Source of the DNA: Bacillota bacterium
GTDB lineage: Bacteria > Bacillota > Clostridia > Lachnospirales > Lachnospiraceae
Assembly: GCA_023398375.1 (NCBI GenBank)
Contig: JAEWSH010000019.1
Coordinates: 124,001-188,000, forward strand
Reading direction: 5' to 3'
DNA length: 64,000 nucleotides
The position numbers were made by a program, and so were the translations under genes. The notes under the pieces were generated by a model that saw only the letters and a program-made list of their open reading frames with translations, did not search any database and had not been told where the DNA came from. This document shows positions 52,105-61,609 of this stretch, piece after piece (the first letter of the stretch is position 1; each line of letters starts with the position of its first letter).

Positions 52105-53898
52105 ATGAAGAAAAAAGCAGATGGCTTAAAGGCATTATTTCAGTTTAAGAGTATACAGACAACGATATTATTTATTTTTGTTGCACTGATATCAGCTACA
52201 GTACTTGTCTACATGTTCATATCGGTCAGTCAGAATCGGGAAACGGTGCTTGGAACATCTACAGAATATACACAGCAGTTGGTAAATATGGTGAACGGGG
52301 ACATTGATTCCTATTTTACCAATATGAAAAATATAGCCCAGCTGATTATGAACAGCGCAGATGTAGAAAATTACCTGCTGACAGAACGGAAAAGTGATGC
52401 GCAATATAAAAATTATGAAAGAAGAACGGAAGAACAATTTGGCATATTAAAAGACACACGTGATGATATTTATAATATTGGTATTATTGGAGAAAATGGG
52501 ACTTGCTTTATTAATAATGCTGATGTAGAAATAAATCCTTATGCAGATTTTAAAAATACTGACTGGTACAATAATGCTATGAGCGGTGAAGAGGTCATTA
52601 CCTCTTCGCATGTGCAGAATCTGGTAAAAGACGAATACAAATGGGTGGTAACTCTTAGCCAGGGCATTAAAAATGCGGAAACGGACAAGATAGAAGGAAT
52701 CCTTTTCATAGATTTGAATTATCGTTCTATCAGCAGTTTATGTGAAAAAATCAGTCTTGGAAGCAAAGGGTATGTATTCATTCTGGATGAAGCCGGTAAG
52801 ATCATATATCATCCCAAACAGCAATTATTATACAGTGGTGTGCAGAAAGAAGAAATCAGTAAGATATTGCAGAATAAAACAGGGAGCTTTACGACAGAAG
52901 ATGGGGAACGTCTGTATACAATTTCAAAATCTAACACGACAGGCTGGACAGTGATAGGAGTTGCATATCTGAGTGAAATGATGGAGAAGAGCAATCGTAC
53001 ACAAAGAGTGTATATCCTGCTTGCGATTGGTCTGATTGGAGTGGCTTCCATTATTTCTATGATTCTTTCTAATATGATAACAAGACCGATCCGGGAACTT
53101 CGAGGCTCGATGAAAAAAGTGGAAGACGGAAACCTTGAGATTCAACTTCAAAATCCGGATTACAGCAATGAAATTGCAGATTTAATCTATTCTTTTAATG
53201 TCATGATAGGAAGAATCAAACAACTGATGCAGCGCAATATGGCGGAGCAGATTGAAAAGAGAAAGAGTGAATTACGTGCACTGCAGGCACAGATCAATCC
53301 GCACTTTCTATATAATACACTGGATTCCATTATCTGGATGGCAGAAAGCAGTAAGATGTCGGAAGTCATACTGATGACATCTTCTCTTGCAAAATTATTA
53401 AGGAGAAGTATCAGCAATCAGGAAGAATTTGTCAAAGCCGCAGATGAAATTGACTATGTCAGAGAATATTTAAAGATTCAAAAAATGCGGTACCATGATA
53501 AATTGGATTTCGAGATAGAAATAGATGAGAGCATCCTGCACATACCGGTTGCAAAGCTTATCGTACAGCCGCTTGTAGAAAATGCAATTTATCATGGGAT
53601 CAAGGTGAAGGAAGGAAAAGGGCTGATTCGTATAACCGGAAATGAGGAGGATGGTAAAACTGTCATCAAAGTAATTGACGATGGCGTTGGTATGGATGAG
53701 GAAGCTCTGTTGCATTTATTTGAAGAAAGAAAGATTGAGGATTTCAGAAAAGTCGGAGTTCTTAATGTGCACAGGCGTATCCAGTTGTACTATGGGATGG
53801 AATATGGTCTTCAGTATGAGAGTACACCAATGCTGGGAACGACGGTAAGCATTGTACTTCCCTTTGAAAGTTTGGTTGAAGGGAGGGAAAAAGGTTGA
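52105..53898 (+). CDS. Sensor histidine kinase, YesM/LytS type
   Basis: About 597 residues; ATG 52105 is favoured over 52090 because GGGGA lies between them. An N-terminal span (about 20-45) and a second (about 300-322) enclose a Cache-type outer sensor domain of about 250 residues. HAMP follows (ITRPIRELRGSMKKVEDGNLE). The kinase core has QINPHFLYNTLDSIIW with the phospho-His, the N-box QPLVENAIYHGI and the G-box DDGVGMD. It relays to the YesN-type regulator encoded two genes on. Its stop overlaps the next start by 4 nt (TTGA). Confidence 0.92.
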   Translation: MKKKADGLKALFQFKSIQTTILFIFVALISATVLVYMFISVSQNRETVLGTSTEYTQQLVNMVNGDIDSYFTNMKNIAQLIMNSADVENYLLTERKSDAQYKNYERRTEEQFGILKDTRDDIYNIGIIGENGTCFINNADVEINPYADFKNTDWYNNAMSGEEVITSSHVQNLVKDEYKWVVTLSQGIKNAETDKIEGILFIDLNYRSISSLCEKISLGSKGYVFILDEAGKIIYHPKQQLLYSGVQKEEISKILQNKTGSFTTEDGERLYTISKSNTTGWTVIGVAYLSEMMEKSNRTQRVYILLAIGLIGVASIISMILSNMITRPIRELRGSMKKVEDGNLEIQLQNPDYSNEIADLIYSFNVMIGRIKQLMQRNMAEQIEKRKSELRALQAQINPHFLYNTLDSIIWMAESSKMSEVILMTSSLAKLLRRSISNQEEFVKAADEIDYVREYLKIQKMRYHDKLDFEIEIDESILHIPVAKLIVQPLVENAIYHGIKVKEGKGLIRITGNEEDGKTVIKVIDDGVGMDEEALLHLFEERKIEDFRKVGVLNVHRRIQLYYGMEYGLQYESTPMLGTTVSIVLPFESLVEGREKG

Positions 53899-54881
53899 AA
53901 AAACATCGTAAGAAATGGAAAGTATTACTTAGTATCCTTCTTATTATATTGGTAACTTTCATAATTGTTCTGTTGGTGGAAAAGGATAGGAATGACTCTA
54001 TCTATGTGATATACATTCCGAAAACACAGATCAGCAGCAATGATTTTTGGTCATCTATTCTGGCAGGGGCAGAGACAGCCGCAAAGGAAAATAATGTAAA
54101 CCTGGAAATCAATTCACCGAAGGATGAAATACATGTGGATGAACAGAATGCATTGATCCGCGAAGCAATTGCAAAACATCCGGATGCCATAGTGGTGTCC
54201 CCGTCTTCAAGAACAGAAAATGCAGAGGCTTTAGAAGAAGTCAATAAGGCTGGAATTCCCCTTATTTTTGTAGATTCCACAACGGATACTCCGTTTGCAA
54301 AAGCGATTGTAGCAACTGATAATGTAGCTGCAGGAGCAAAAATGGCAGAACCAATGTTGGCATCGCTCAATCAGAATTCTAAAATTGCAATTGTAAGTCA
54401 TGTTAAGAATTCTTCTACAGCTATGGAAAGAGAGAAAGGGTTCAAGCAGGGACTTGGAAAATATGAATCTCAGATAGTAGGTATTGTGTATAGTAATTCT
54501 TTAAAGGAGATTGGATATGAGGTGACAAAAGAATTGTTAGTTAGAGAGCCGGATATTGATTATCTGGCATGCCTGAATGAAGATTCAGCAGTGGGGGCTG
54601 CAAAGGCAGTAAAGGAACTAGGACTTGTAGGAAAAATCTGTATTGTAGGATTTGATAACTCTACTGAAGAAATTGAACGTCTGGAGGAAGGTGTATTCAG
54701 CGCGATTGTGGTTCAGAGAGCTTTCAGCATGGGGTATTTTGGAATTGAAAATGCAGCAAAGGTAGTACGTGGAGAAAAGGTCACTTATTCCATGGATTCG
54801 GGTTCTGTACTGATTACAAAAGATAACATGTATGAGGAAGAAAATCAGGAGTTATTATTTCCTTTCTATTGGCAGGAATAG
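53895..54881 (+). CDS. Membrane-anchored sugar-binding protein (RbsB fold), probable sensor subunit
   Basis: 328 residues from TTG 53895, with GGGAGGG 7 bp upstream. One uncleaved membrane span (about 9-29) without a lipobox Cys holds a type-I periplasmic-binding-protein domain outside: SSNDFWSSILAGAETAAKE, DAIVVSPSSR, GIPLIFVDSTT, CLNEDSAVGAAKAVKELG and IVGFDNSTEEI. It lies between the histidine kinase and response regulator genes and overlaps the former, as in XylFII-LytS-YesN of clostridia, where the anchored protein hands sugar status to the kinase. A separate lipoprotein for transport is encoded at 60.3 kb. Confidence 0.88.
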   Translation: MKKHRKKWKVLLSILLIILVTFIIVLLVEKDRNDSIYVIYIPKTQISSNDFWSSILAGAETAAKENNVNLEINSPKDEIHVDEQNALIREAIAKHPDAIVVSPSSRTENAEALEEVNKAGIPLIFVDSTTDTPFAKAIVATDNVAAGAKMAEPMLASLNQNSKIAIVSHVKNSSTAMEREKGFKQGLGKYESQIVGIVYSNSLKEIGYEVTKELLVREPDIDYLACLNEDSAVGAAKAVKELGLVGKICIVGFDNSTEEIERLEEGVFSAIVVQRAFSMGYFGIENAAKVVRGEKVTYSMDSGSVLITKDNMYEEENQELLFPFYWQE

Positions 54882-54936
54882 TATTATGGTCTCAAACTTG
54901 TTTGTGTAGCGAGAGGTTACAAATGGGGGATTGCAT

Positions 54937-56559
54937 ATGTATAAGGTGTTGTTTGCAGATGATGAGATACTGACGCGGGAGGCGATTACGGAAAATACCC
55001 CGTGGGAAGAAACCGGTTTTACGCTGATAGGAACAGCGCAAAACGGGAAAGAAGCAATCGAACTGATGGAAATGGGGAAACCGGATCTACTGATTACGGA
55101 TATCTGCATGCCAATCATGGATGGCATCGAATTATCAGAGTTCGTAAAAAAGAATTATCCGGATACACAAGTAATAATTTTAAGCGGTTATGATGAATTT
55201 GAATATGCGAAGCAGGCACTTAAAAATGGTGTGGCAGAGTATATACTAAAACCAATTACGTCGTTTGAATTAAAGGAAGAACTTTTAAAATTCAAAGAAA
55301 AAATAGATAAGGCATATGATCAAAAATATCGCGTTGAGAAAATACAAAAGGCATATGAAAAAAATATGCCGGTAGTACGTGAGCATTTCTTGAATCGCTT
55401 AATAGAGGGAAATATTGCGAAAGAACAGATAGAGGAACGGCTGGAGTATTTTAATATTAGATTAGATGGTGCTTATCAGGCAGTTGCTTTTGTAGAAATT
55501 GAAGATACTGGTCTCATTATGAAATCGTACCCAGAAATACCGGAAAATCTTATGCAGTTCGCAATTGCGAATATTACAAACGAAGTATTAGAAGATCAAA
55601 AAAACGCAATAACTTTTCAAAATGTTAATGATACTTGTGTTGTCATTTATGCGGAAGAAAATGAGGGAAAATTGCAGAATCTGATACGGGATACAGGAGA
55701 TAGTATCAGAGAAGCAATGGTAAGATGCATGAATACACAGGTGTACATTGTGGTCGGAGAAACTGTTCATACACCTGCACAATGGAAAAAATCTTATGAA
55801 GGTGCGAAGCATGCAGAAGAATTCAAATATCTGATAGAAGAACCTTCCTTTATTTTTGAAAAGGATTTTTGTAAAAATTCTAAAATAAATACAGAGCAGT
55901 TTGCTTTTGAAACCAATGAATGGGTCGAAAAACTGGTTCTCTTCATGAAGGCAAATCAAAGAGATAAGTTAGAGAAAGCAATTCATGATTTTTTTAAGGA
56001 AATTTATGATGCAAAATATGAAAGGCAGACAGCCTGTCTGCAGATTCAGAACTGTGTGCTTTCTATTGCGATCAAATTGGAAGAAATAGGATTGGAATTG
56101 CCGAATCATGCAGAAAGAGAAACTTCATTTATTAATTATCTGCATGCCTACAAGAGATTGTCTCAGATAGAGGATAATTTTAGAATATTCTGTATGGATT
56201 TAACAAGCGTGATAGCGAGTAAGAAGGAGAATTCCAATCAGACCATGGCGGAACTGGCAATTGATTATATGAATAAGAACTACTGCAATCCTGATCTGTC
56301 ATTAAATGTGGTTTGTGAATATCTAAGTGTAAGCGTGAGCTATTTCAGCATGATATTTAAGAATTATACAAAAGAGACATTTATTGAAATGCTGACTAAA
56401 GTAAGAATGGAAAAAGCAAAAAAATTGCTCGAATCGACAAGGATGAAGAATTATGAAGTGGCGGAAGCAGTAGGATATAACGACCCGCACTATTTTGGCG
56501 CGACATTTAAAAAATACACAGGAATGACACCTACTGAATATGCAAAGAGAACAAGCTGA
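54937..56559 (+). CDS. YesN-type response regulator (receiver plus AraC HTH)
   Basis: 540 residues from ATG 54937 after TGGGGG. The receiver (about 1-120) has the acidic pair FADDE, the phospho-Asp in DLLITDICMPIMDG and the Lys in YILKPITSFEL. A long central region (about 130-410) is typical of YesN proteins. The C-terminal AraC double HTH (about 430-540) shows VVCEYLSVSVSYFSMIFKNYTKETF and VAEAVGYNDPHYFGATFKKYTGMTPTEY. It likely activates the ABC transporter operon that starts 172 bp downstream. Confidence 0.93.
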   Translation: MYKVLFADDEILTREAITENTPWEETGFTLIGTAQNGKEAIELMEMGKPDLLITDICMPIMDGIELSEFVKKNYPDTQVIILSGYDEFEYAKQALKNGVAEYILKPITSFELKEELLKFKEKIDKAYDQKYRVEKIQKAYEKNMPVVREHFLNRLIEGNIAKEQIEERLEYFNIRLDGAYQAVAFVEIEDTGLIMKSYPEIPENLMQFAIANITNEVLEDQKNAITFQNVNDTCVVIYAEENEGKLQNLIRDTGDSIREAMVRCMNTQVYIVVGETVHTPAQWKKSYEGAKHAEEFKYLIEEPSFIFEKDFCKNSKINTEQFAFETNEWVEKLVLFMKANQRDKLEKAIHDFFKEIYDAKYERQTACLQIQNCVLSIAIKLEEIGLELPNHAERETSFINYLHAYKRLSQIEDNFRIFCMDLTSVIASKKENSNQTMAELAIDYMNKNYCNPDLSLNVVCEYLSVSVSYFSMIFKNYTKETFIEMLTKVRMEKAKKLLESTRMKNYEVAEAVGYNDPHYFGATFKKYTGMTPTEYAKRTS

Positions 56560-56610
56560 ATAAACAAAAAAGAAAGAAAAGAACTATGAATAGCATACAA
56601 ATAAAACAAT

Positions 56611-56656
56611 AGAAATGGGTAATATTTTCGAAAAAAAGAAAATATTACCCATTTCT
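56611..56656. promoter_or_regulatory. Perfect 19-bp inverted repeat before the ABC operon
   Basis: AGAAATGGGTAATATTTTC (56611-56629) and its exact reverse complement (56638-56656) enclose an 8-nt A-rich loop. There is no T-run behind it. It lies 52 bp after the response regulator stop and may end that transcript or serve as a binding site. Confidence 0.55.
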
Positions 56657-56663
56657 AATATGA

Positions 56664-56699
56664 TATTCCATTAAAATATGTGCAAATGGAATATATAAT
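56664..56699 (+). promoter_or_regulatory. Inverted repeat and -10 box of the ABC transporter operon
   Basis: TATTCCATT (56664-56672) and AATGGAATA (56685-56693) form a 9-bp inverted repeat directly touching a TATAAT at 56694-56699. The place of the repeat, over the -35 region, fits an operator for the YesN-type regulator or a repressor. Confidence 0.5.
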
Positions 56700-56731
56700 T
56701 ATTATAAATGATAAACAAGGAGGAATAAAAG

Positions 56732-57715
56732 GTGGAGAAGTTTAAAAACAACCCAATTGTTAAGAAAATAGGATTCAACAGAATTGTATTATCCTGTGTG
56801 CTCATTTTGCTTTATGCATTTTTTGCAATCGTGAGTCCTACATTTCTAAGCTATTCCAGAATATTAAGTGCATTGAATTACGCATATTTTTTGGGATTTT
56901 TAGCACTTGGGGTTACATTTGTTATTGCAACAGGAGGTATTGATTTTTCCATTGGACCTGTCATGTTCTGCGTGGCACTGATATCTGGACAGATGCTGAC
57001 TAAATTTGGAATAGCTTTGCCAATATGCATGTTGGTTAGTGTATGCGTGGGCTTAGCATTCGGTATTTTGAACGGATATCTGGTTGCTTATTGTGGACTT
57101 CCGTCCTTCATTACATCAATGGCTATTATGATGATGGCAAAGGGTGTTGGATCTGTGTTTACAAAAACACAGTCAGTCAGTTGGCCGCAGAGTTCACAGC
57201 CGGGAGGTTGGTATAGGAACTTGATTAAAATCAAAATTGGAGAGATTCAATTTCCGACAGGGTTATTGATCCTTATTATTGCAGCTGTTATTTGTGCAAT
57301 TGTATTAAATAAAACAAAAGCAGGACGTTACATATTATGCCTGGGAAGTAACAGAGAAGCCGTTCGATTATCAGGCGTCAATGTTAAGAAATGGGAGATG
57401 ATTGCTTATATTATCTGTGGAATGATGGCAGGAATTGCAGCAATTTTTTATGTGGGAGCTTATACAACAGTACAACCCGGACTCGGAGATACATTTAATA
57501 ATGAAGCAATCGCAGGATGTGTTATGGGAGGAACATCAATGGCAGGCGGCCTGGCTTCCATAAGTGGAACATTCATCGGCGTTATGATTATTTCATTGTT
57601 ACAGGAAGGAATATTGGCAATGGGATTCCAAAAAGATTACCAATATGTATTGACTGGACTTATCGTATTGGCAGCAGTATATGCAGATATTAGAAGCAGA
57701 AAGAGGAAGAATTGA
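56732..57715 (+). CDS. Ribose-type ABC transporter permease (RbsC family), first copy
   Basis: 327 residues from GTG 56732 after AAGGAGG, with 8-10 membrane spans. Family features: FLALGVTFVIATGGIDFSIGP, NGYLVAYCGLPSFITSMA, GRYILCLGSNREAVRLSGVN and AGCVMGGTSMAGGLASISGT. It forms the membrane channel of a sugar importer. A second, related permease is encoded after the ATPase at 59.26 kb, so the channel may be a heterodimer. Confidence 0.92.
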   Translation: MEKFKNNPIVKKIGFNRIVLSCVLILLYAFFAIVSPTFLSYSRILSALNYAYFLGFLALGVTFVIATGGIDFSIGPVMFCVALISGQMLTKFGIALPICMLVSVCVGLAFGILNGYLVAYCGLPSFITSMAIMMMAKGVGSVFTKTQSVSWPQSSQPGGWYRNLIKIKIGEIQFPTGLLILIIAAVICAIVLNKTKAGRYILCLGSNREAVRLSGVNVKKWEMIAYIICGMMAGIAAIFYVGAYTTVQPGLGDTFNNEAIAGCVMGGTSMAGGLASISGTFIGVMIISLLQEGILAMGFQKDYQYVLTGLIVLAAVYADIRSRKRKN

Positions 57716-57755
57716 TTATTAGGGAAGCATCCCAGAGAGGATAGAAGGTGAAAAC

Positions 57756-59249
57756 GTGGGCGAAGTAATATTAACGATGGAAGGAATCGATAAGTCTTTC
57801 CCGGGAGTACATGCACTTGATCATGTGAAGCTGGAAGTGAAAAAAGGCGAAGTTCATGCGTTGATGGGTGAAAACGGAGCAGGAAAATCAACGTTAATGA
57901 AGGTGTTAACAGGTATTTATTCCAAGGATGAAGGAACCATTATATATGAAGGAAAGGAAGTAGAGTTCACAAATCCAAGGGAGGCACAAAAAGAAGGTAT
58001 CATCATCGTACATCAGGAACTTAATATGATGAATCATCTGACTGTGGCACAAAATATATTTATCGGTCGGGAACCAAGAAAGCATAATCTGATTGATGAT
58101 GCCAAGATGAATGAAGATGCAAGGATATTATTTGATCGTCTGCATATTGATATCGATCCAACTGAAAACATGGGAAAATTAACGGTTGGTAAACAACAGA
58201 TGTGTGAAATAGCAAAAGCAATCTCACATGAAGCCAAAGTAATTATATTTGATGAGCCTTCTGCTGCATTGACGGAATCAGAGATAGAAGAGTTATTTAA
58301 AATCATAAGAGATCTGCGGGATAAAGGAATGGGAATCGTCTATATTTCTCATAGAATGGATGAAATCAAAGTGATTACTGACCGGGTTACTGTTATGCGG
58401 GATGGTGGATATGTAGGTACATTGATTACCGAAGAGTGTACGAAAGACGATATTATCAATATGATGGTGGGACGTGTCATTTATGAGGAGCCGAAAACAA
58501 AAAGCGCAGTGGCCAAAGATGCTCCGGTCGTACTGAAAGTAGAAAATCTGAATGCCGGTAAAATGGTACGGGATATCAATTTTGAATTGCGTAAGGGTGA
58601 GATTCTTGGATTCTCGGGATTGATGGGAGCAGGAAGAACAGAGACTGCAAGGGCGCTGTTCGGTGCAGACCCTAAGGAAAGCGGTGACATCTTTGTAAAT
58701 GGTATAAAAGTAGATATTAAGAATCCTCAGGATGCTGTTATGCATGGGATTGGCTATCTTTCAGAAGATAGAAAGCGGTATGGAATCGTTGTTGATAAGA
58801 CGGTAGCAGAAAATTCTACCATGGCATCACTGGATGACTATATGAAAGGTCTTTTCATTAACAAGAAAAAAGAAAAGAAAATCGCGCAGGATTATGTAGA
58901 TTCGTTAAAAACAAAAACACCCGGCGTAGATCAACTGGTAGTAAATCTCTCAGGAGGAAACCAGCAAAAAGTTGTTATTGCAAAATGGCTGGTAAGAAAT
59001 TGCGATATTTTAATCTTTGATGAACCTACCAGAGGAATTGATGTTGGTGCCAAAAGTGAGATCTATCATCTCATGAACGAATTGGTGGCAGAAGGAAAAT
59101 CAATTATTATGATATCTTCAGAAATGACAGAAGTTCTGAGAATGAGCGACCGGATCATAGTAATGTGTGAAGGCAAACAGACCGGAGAAATCAACATAGA
59201 GGAAGCGACCCAGGAACGCATTATGCGGGCGGCGACACTAAGAAATTAG
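57756..59249 (+). CDS. Ribose-type ABC transporter ATPase, two domains (RbsA/MglA family)
   Basis: 497 residues from GTG 57756 after AGGATAGAAGG. Domain 1 (about 1-235) has Walker A GENGAGKST, signature LTVGKQQMCEIAKA and Walker B VIIFDEPSAAL. Domain 2 (about 250-497) has the altered P-loop GLMGAGRTE usual in this family, the signature LSGGNQQKVVIAKW and ILIFDEPTRGIDVG. It drives sugar import for the two flanking permeases. Confidence 0.95.
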   Translation: MGEVILTMEGIDKSFPGVHALDHVKLEVKKGEVHALMGENGAGKSTLMKVLTGIYSKDEGTIIYEGKEVEFTNPREAQKEGIIIVHQELNMMNHLTVAQNIFIGREPRKHNLIDDAKMNEDARILFDRLHIDIDPTENMGKLTVGKQQMCEIAKAISHEAKVIIFDEPSAALTESEIEELFKIIRDLRDKGMGIVYISHRMDEIKVITDRVTVMRDGGYVGTLITEECTKDDIINMMVGRVIYEEPKTKSAVAKDAPVVLKVENLNAGKMVRDINFELRKGEILGFSGLMGAGRTETARALFGADPKESGDIFVNGIKVDIKNPQDAVMHGIGYLSEDRKRYGIVVDKTVAENSTMASLDDYMKGLFINKKKEKKIAQDYVDSLKTKTPGVDQLVVNLSGGNQQKVVIAKWLVRNCDILIFDEPTRGIDVGAKSEIYHLMNELVAEGKSIIMISSEMTEVLRMSDRIIVMCEGKQTGEINIEEATQERIMRAATLRN

Positions 59250-59262
59250 GAGGAATGGAAAA

Positions 59263-60267
59263 ATGACTGACAAGAAAGGCAAAGGAAATGCTTTTACAAA
59301 TAATCCAATCGTAAAAGCTATTGGTACGCAGAAGATTGTAGTAGTCTTAGTACTTCTTGCTCTGTTTGGATTTTTTTGCATGATGAGTCCGGCATTCAGG
59401 AGCTATTCAACAATTTTAAGTATTTTCGACTACTCATACTATATTACCTTTATGGCAATAGGCGTAACATTTGCGTTGATTACAGGAGGTGTCGATCTTT
59501 CTATTGGTACTGGTATGATTTGTTATGGTTTAGTTGGCGGATATTTAATTACACAAAAAGGAATGCCTGTAATTGTTGGCATTATTGTAACAATTCTGAT
59601 TGGTGTCCTCTTTGGTCTCTTAAATGGAATTTCAGTTGCGGTACTGAACCTGCCTCCGTTTATCGCAACATTAGGTACTATGATGGTGGTAAGAGGGCTG
59701 GGTTCCATTATAACAGGAGGAATCAGTATTACATGGCCCCCGGCAGCGTCTGAACAAGGCTGGTTCAGAACTATATTTAAAACTGATCTGGGCAATACCA
59801 AATTTCCAATCGGATTTGTATGGGTCATATTGATCGTTATACTGATGTCTGTGATATTGAATAAAACAAGAACAGGACGTTATATTATTGCCATTGGCAG
59901 TAATAAAGAAGCAACAAGGCTCTCGGGAGTAAATGTGGTGAAATACCACATGATGGCCTATATTATTTCCGGATTGTTTACAGGAATTGCAGCAGTTGCA
60001 TATGCCGCTACTTTTCAGGCTGTTGCTCCGGGGACAGGAGCCGGATTGGAATTGGATGCCATTGGCGGGGCGATCATTGGCGGGACCTCTATGACAGGCG
60101 GGTATGGTTCCATCGTTGGAACATTATTAGGCGTATTCATTATGTCTATGCTGAAAACAGGACTTCCTTTTATCGGACTCCAGGCAAACTGGCAGCAAAT
60201 TATTACTGGATTGGTTTTAATCGGAGCAGTATTAATGGATGTCATGAAAAAAAGAAAGACATCTTAA
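59263..60267 (+). CDS. Ribose-type ABC transporter permease (RbsC family), second copy
   Basis: 334 residues, ATG 59263 after AGGAGG, 13 bp behind the ATPase gene. It has the same layout as the permease at 56.73 kb: FMAIGVTFALITGGVDLSIGTGM, NGISVAVLNLPPFIATLGTMM, GRYIIAIGSNKEATRLSGVN and GGAIIGGTSMTGGYGSIVGT. Both are about equally long and intact, so neither looks like a decaying duplicate. Confidence 0.93.
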   Translation: MTDKKGKGNAFTNNPIVKAIGTQKIVVVLVLLALFGFFCMMSPAFRSYSTILSIFDYSYYITFMAIGVTFALITGGVDLSIGTGMICYGLVGGYLITQKGMPVIVGIIVTILIGVLFGLLNGISVAVLNLPPFIATLGTMMVVRGLGSIITGGISITWPPAASEQGWFRTIFKTDLGNTKFPIGFVWVILIVILMSVILNKTRTGRYIIAIGSNKEATRLSGVNVVKYHMMAYIISGLFTGIAAVAYAATFQAVAPGTGAGLELDAIGGAIIGGTSMTGGYGSIVGTLLGVFIMSMLKTGLPFIGLQANWQQIITGLVLIGAVLMDVMKKRKTS

Positions 60268-60333
60268 TCATGATTCAGTTATGTACCACATGGGGTGGAT
60301 TACATATAAAAACAAAAAATAGGAGGATTTTAC

Positions 60334-61497
60334 ATGAAAAAGAAAATTTTAGCTACACTACTCTCTGTAACAATGGTGGCAGCAATGCTGGCTGGGTGCG
60401 GTTCTAAACCTGCAGCCACGGAAAGTACTGACGCAGCAGCTCCGGCTGCAGCAACAGAAACGGCTGATACGGAAGAGGCTGCGGCAAACGAAACGGCAGC
60501 ACCGGCGGCAGGCAATCTTAGTTTTGAAATTGTATCAAAAGGCTTCCAGCATCAATATTGGCAGGCTGTATTAAAAGGTGCGCAATCAAAAGCTGATGAA
60601 CTTGGCGTGAAGATCAATTTCGTAGGACCTAACTCGGAATCAGATATTGCAGATCAGGTGCAGATGCTGAACAGTGCGATCAATGCAAAGCCAGCAGCAA
60701 TTGGTCTTGCCGCACTTGATACAAGTGCATGTCTGGATGCGATACAGACAGCAAAAGATTCAGCAATTCCTATCATTGGATTTGACTCCGGTGTTCCGGA
60801 TGCTCCGGAAGGTGCTGTTTATGCAAACTGTGCAACAGACAACTATGCTGCCGGAGAAATGGCTGCTCAAAATATGTTTGAAGCAATTAAAGATAGAATT
60901 GCGAGTGCGAGTGGAACTGTAAGAATTGGTGTCCTTTCACAAGATGCAACTTCAGAGTCAGTTGGAAACCGTGGTCTTGGATTTATCGATAAAATGGCTG
61001 AATTAGTGGTAGCTACCGGCAAAACTATTAATGTAGAAGGTAATGATAAATTTGTAAACGGTTCAAAATGTGAAAAAACGCAAGGTGCAAACGTAATAAT
61101 AGAAGTATTGGTACCTGCACAGGTTACTTCAGAACTTTCCTCCATCGACTGCCAGACATTGTTGAATAAAGCAGATACAATTGCTGTTTATGGTTCTAAT
61201 CAGCATTCGGGAGAAGCTATGGTAACGGCAAATGAAAACCTGAATAAATTTGGTACAGGAGATACAAATGTCATTGGTGTTGCATTTGACTCTGGCGCTG
61301 TTATCAAAGCAGCAGTGAAAGATGGTACTTTCTTAGGTGCAGTTACACAGGCTCCAGTAGCTATGGGTGAAGCATTGGTACAGTCCTTGTACGATGTTGC
61401 AAATGGCAAGACAGTAACAGATATTGATACCGGATGTCAATGGTATAATGCAGATAATATGGATGATGCAGAAATCGCACAAAATCTTTATGACTAA
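60334..61497 (+). CDS. Ribose-type ABC transporter substrate-binding lipoprotein
   Basis: 387 residues. The signal MKKKILATLLSVTMVAAMLAG ends at a lipobox LAGC (Cys 22), followed by an Ala/Thr/Glu-rich linker to about 65. The type-I binding domain has FQHQYWQAVLKGAQSKADELG, LAALDTSACLDAIQTAK, IPIIGFDSGVP and NVIGVAFDSGAVIKAA. It binds the sugar at the membrane for the importer encoded upstream. The sugar is not fixed by sequence; fucose, ribose or a related monosaccharide are candidates from the neighbours. Confidence 0.92.
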   Translation: MKKKILATLLSVTMVAAMLAGCGSKPAATESTDAAAPAAATETADTEEAAANETAAPAAGNLSFEIVSKGFQHQYWQAVLKGAQSKADELGVKINFVGPNSESDIADQVQMLNSAINAKPAAIGLAALDTSACLDAIQTAKDSAIPIIGFDSGVPDAPEGAVYANCATDNYAAGEMAAQNMFEAIKDRIASASGTVRIGVLSQDATSESVGNRGLGFIDKMAELVVATGKTINVEGNDKFVNGSKCEKTQGANVIIEVLVPAQVTSELSSIDCQTLLNKADTIAVYGSNQHSGEAMVTANENLNKFGTGDTNVIGVAFDSGAVIKAAVKDGTFLGAVTQAPVAMGEALVQSLYDVANGKTVTDIDTGCQWYNADNMDDAEIAQNLYD

Positions 61498-61513
61498 TCT
61501 ACAGTGAAATGAT

Positions 61514-61544
61514 ACAAGATGAATCGGCTGGCCAATTCGCTTGT
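61514..61544 (+). repeat. Hairpin shared with the 23.5-kb leader
   Basis: ACAAG-GAAT-GGC with GCC-ATTC-CTTGT form a hairpin 17 bp after the lipoprotein gene. The sequence ACAAGATGAATCGGC is identical to that at 23477-23491 and the closing CTTGTCAT also recurs, while the loop differs. Confidence 0.5.
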
Positions 61545-61562
61545 CATAAATAAGTGATACGG

Positions 61563-61592
61563 AGAATGCCCCACTTGCTGGGGCATTCTTTA
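61563..61592 (+). terminator. Terminator between the ABC operon and the chemoreceptor gene
   Basis: AGAATGCCCC pairs with GGGGCATTCT and runs into TTTATC. The T-run is short and the chemoreceptor ribosome site starts 5 bp later, so some read-through into that gene is likely. Confidence 0.7.
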
Positions 61593-61609
61593 TCAAGAAG
61601 GTGGAATAC

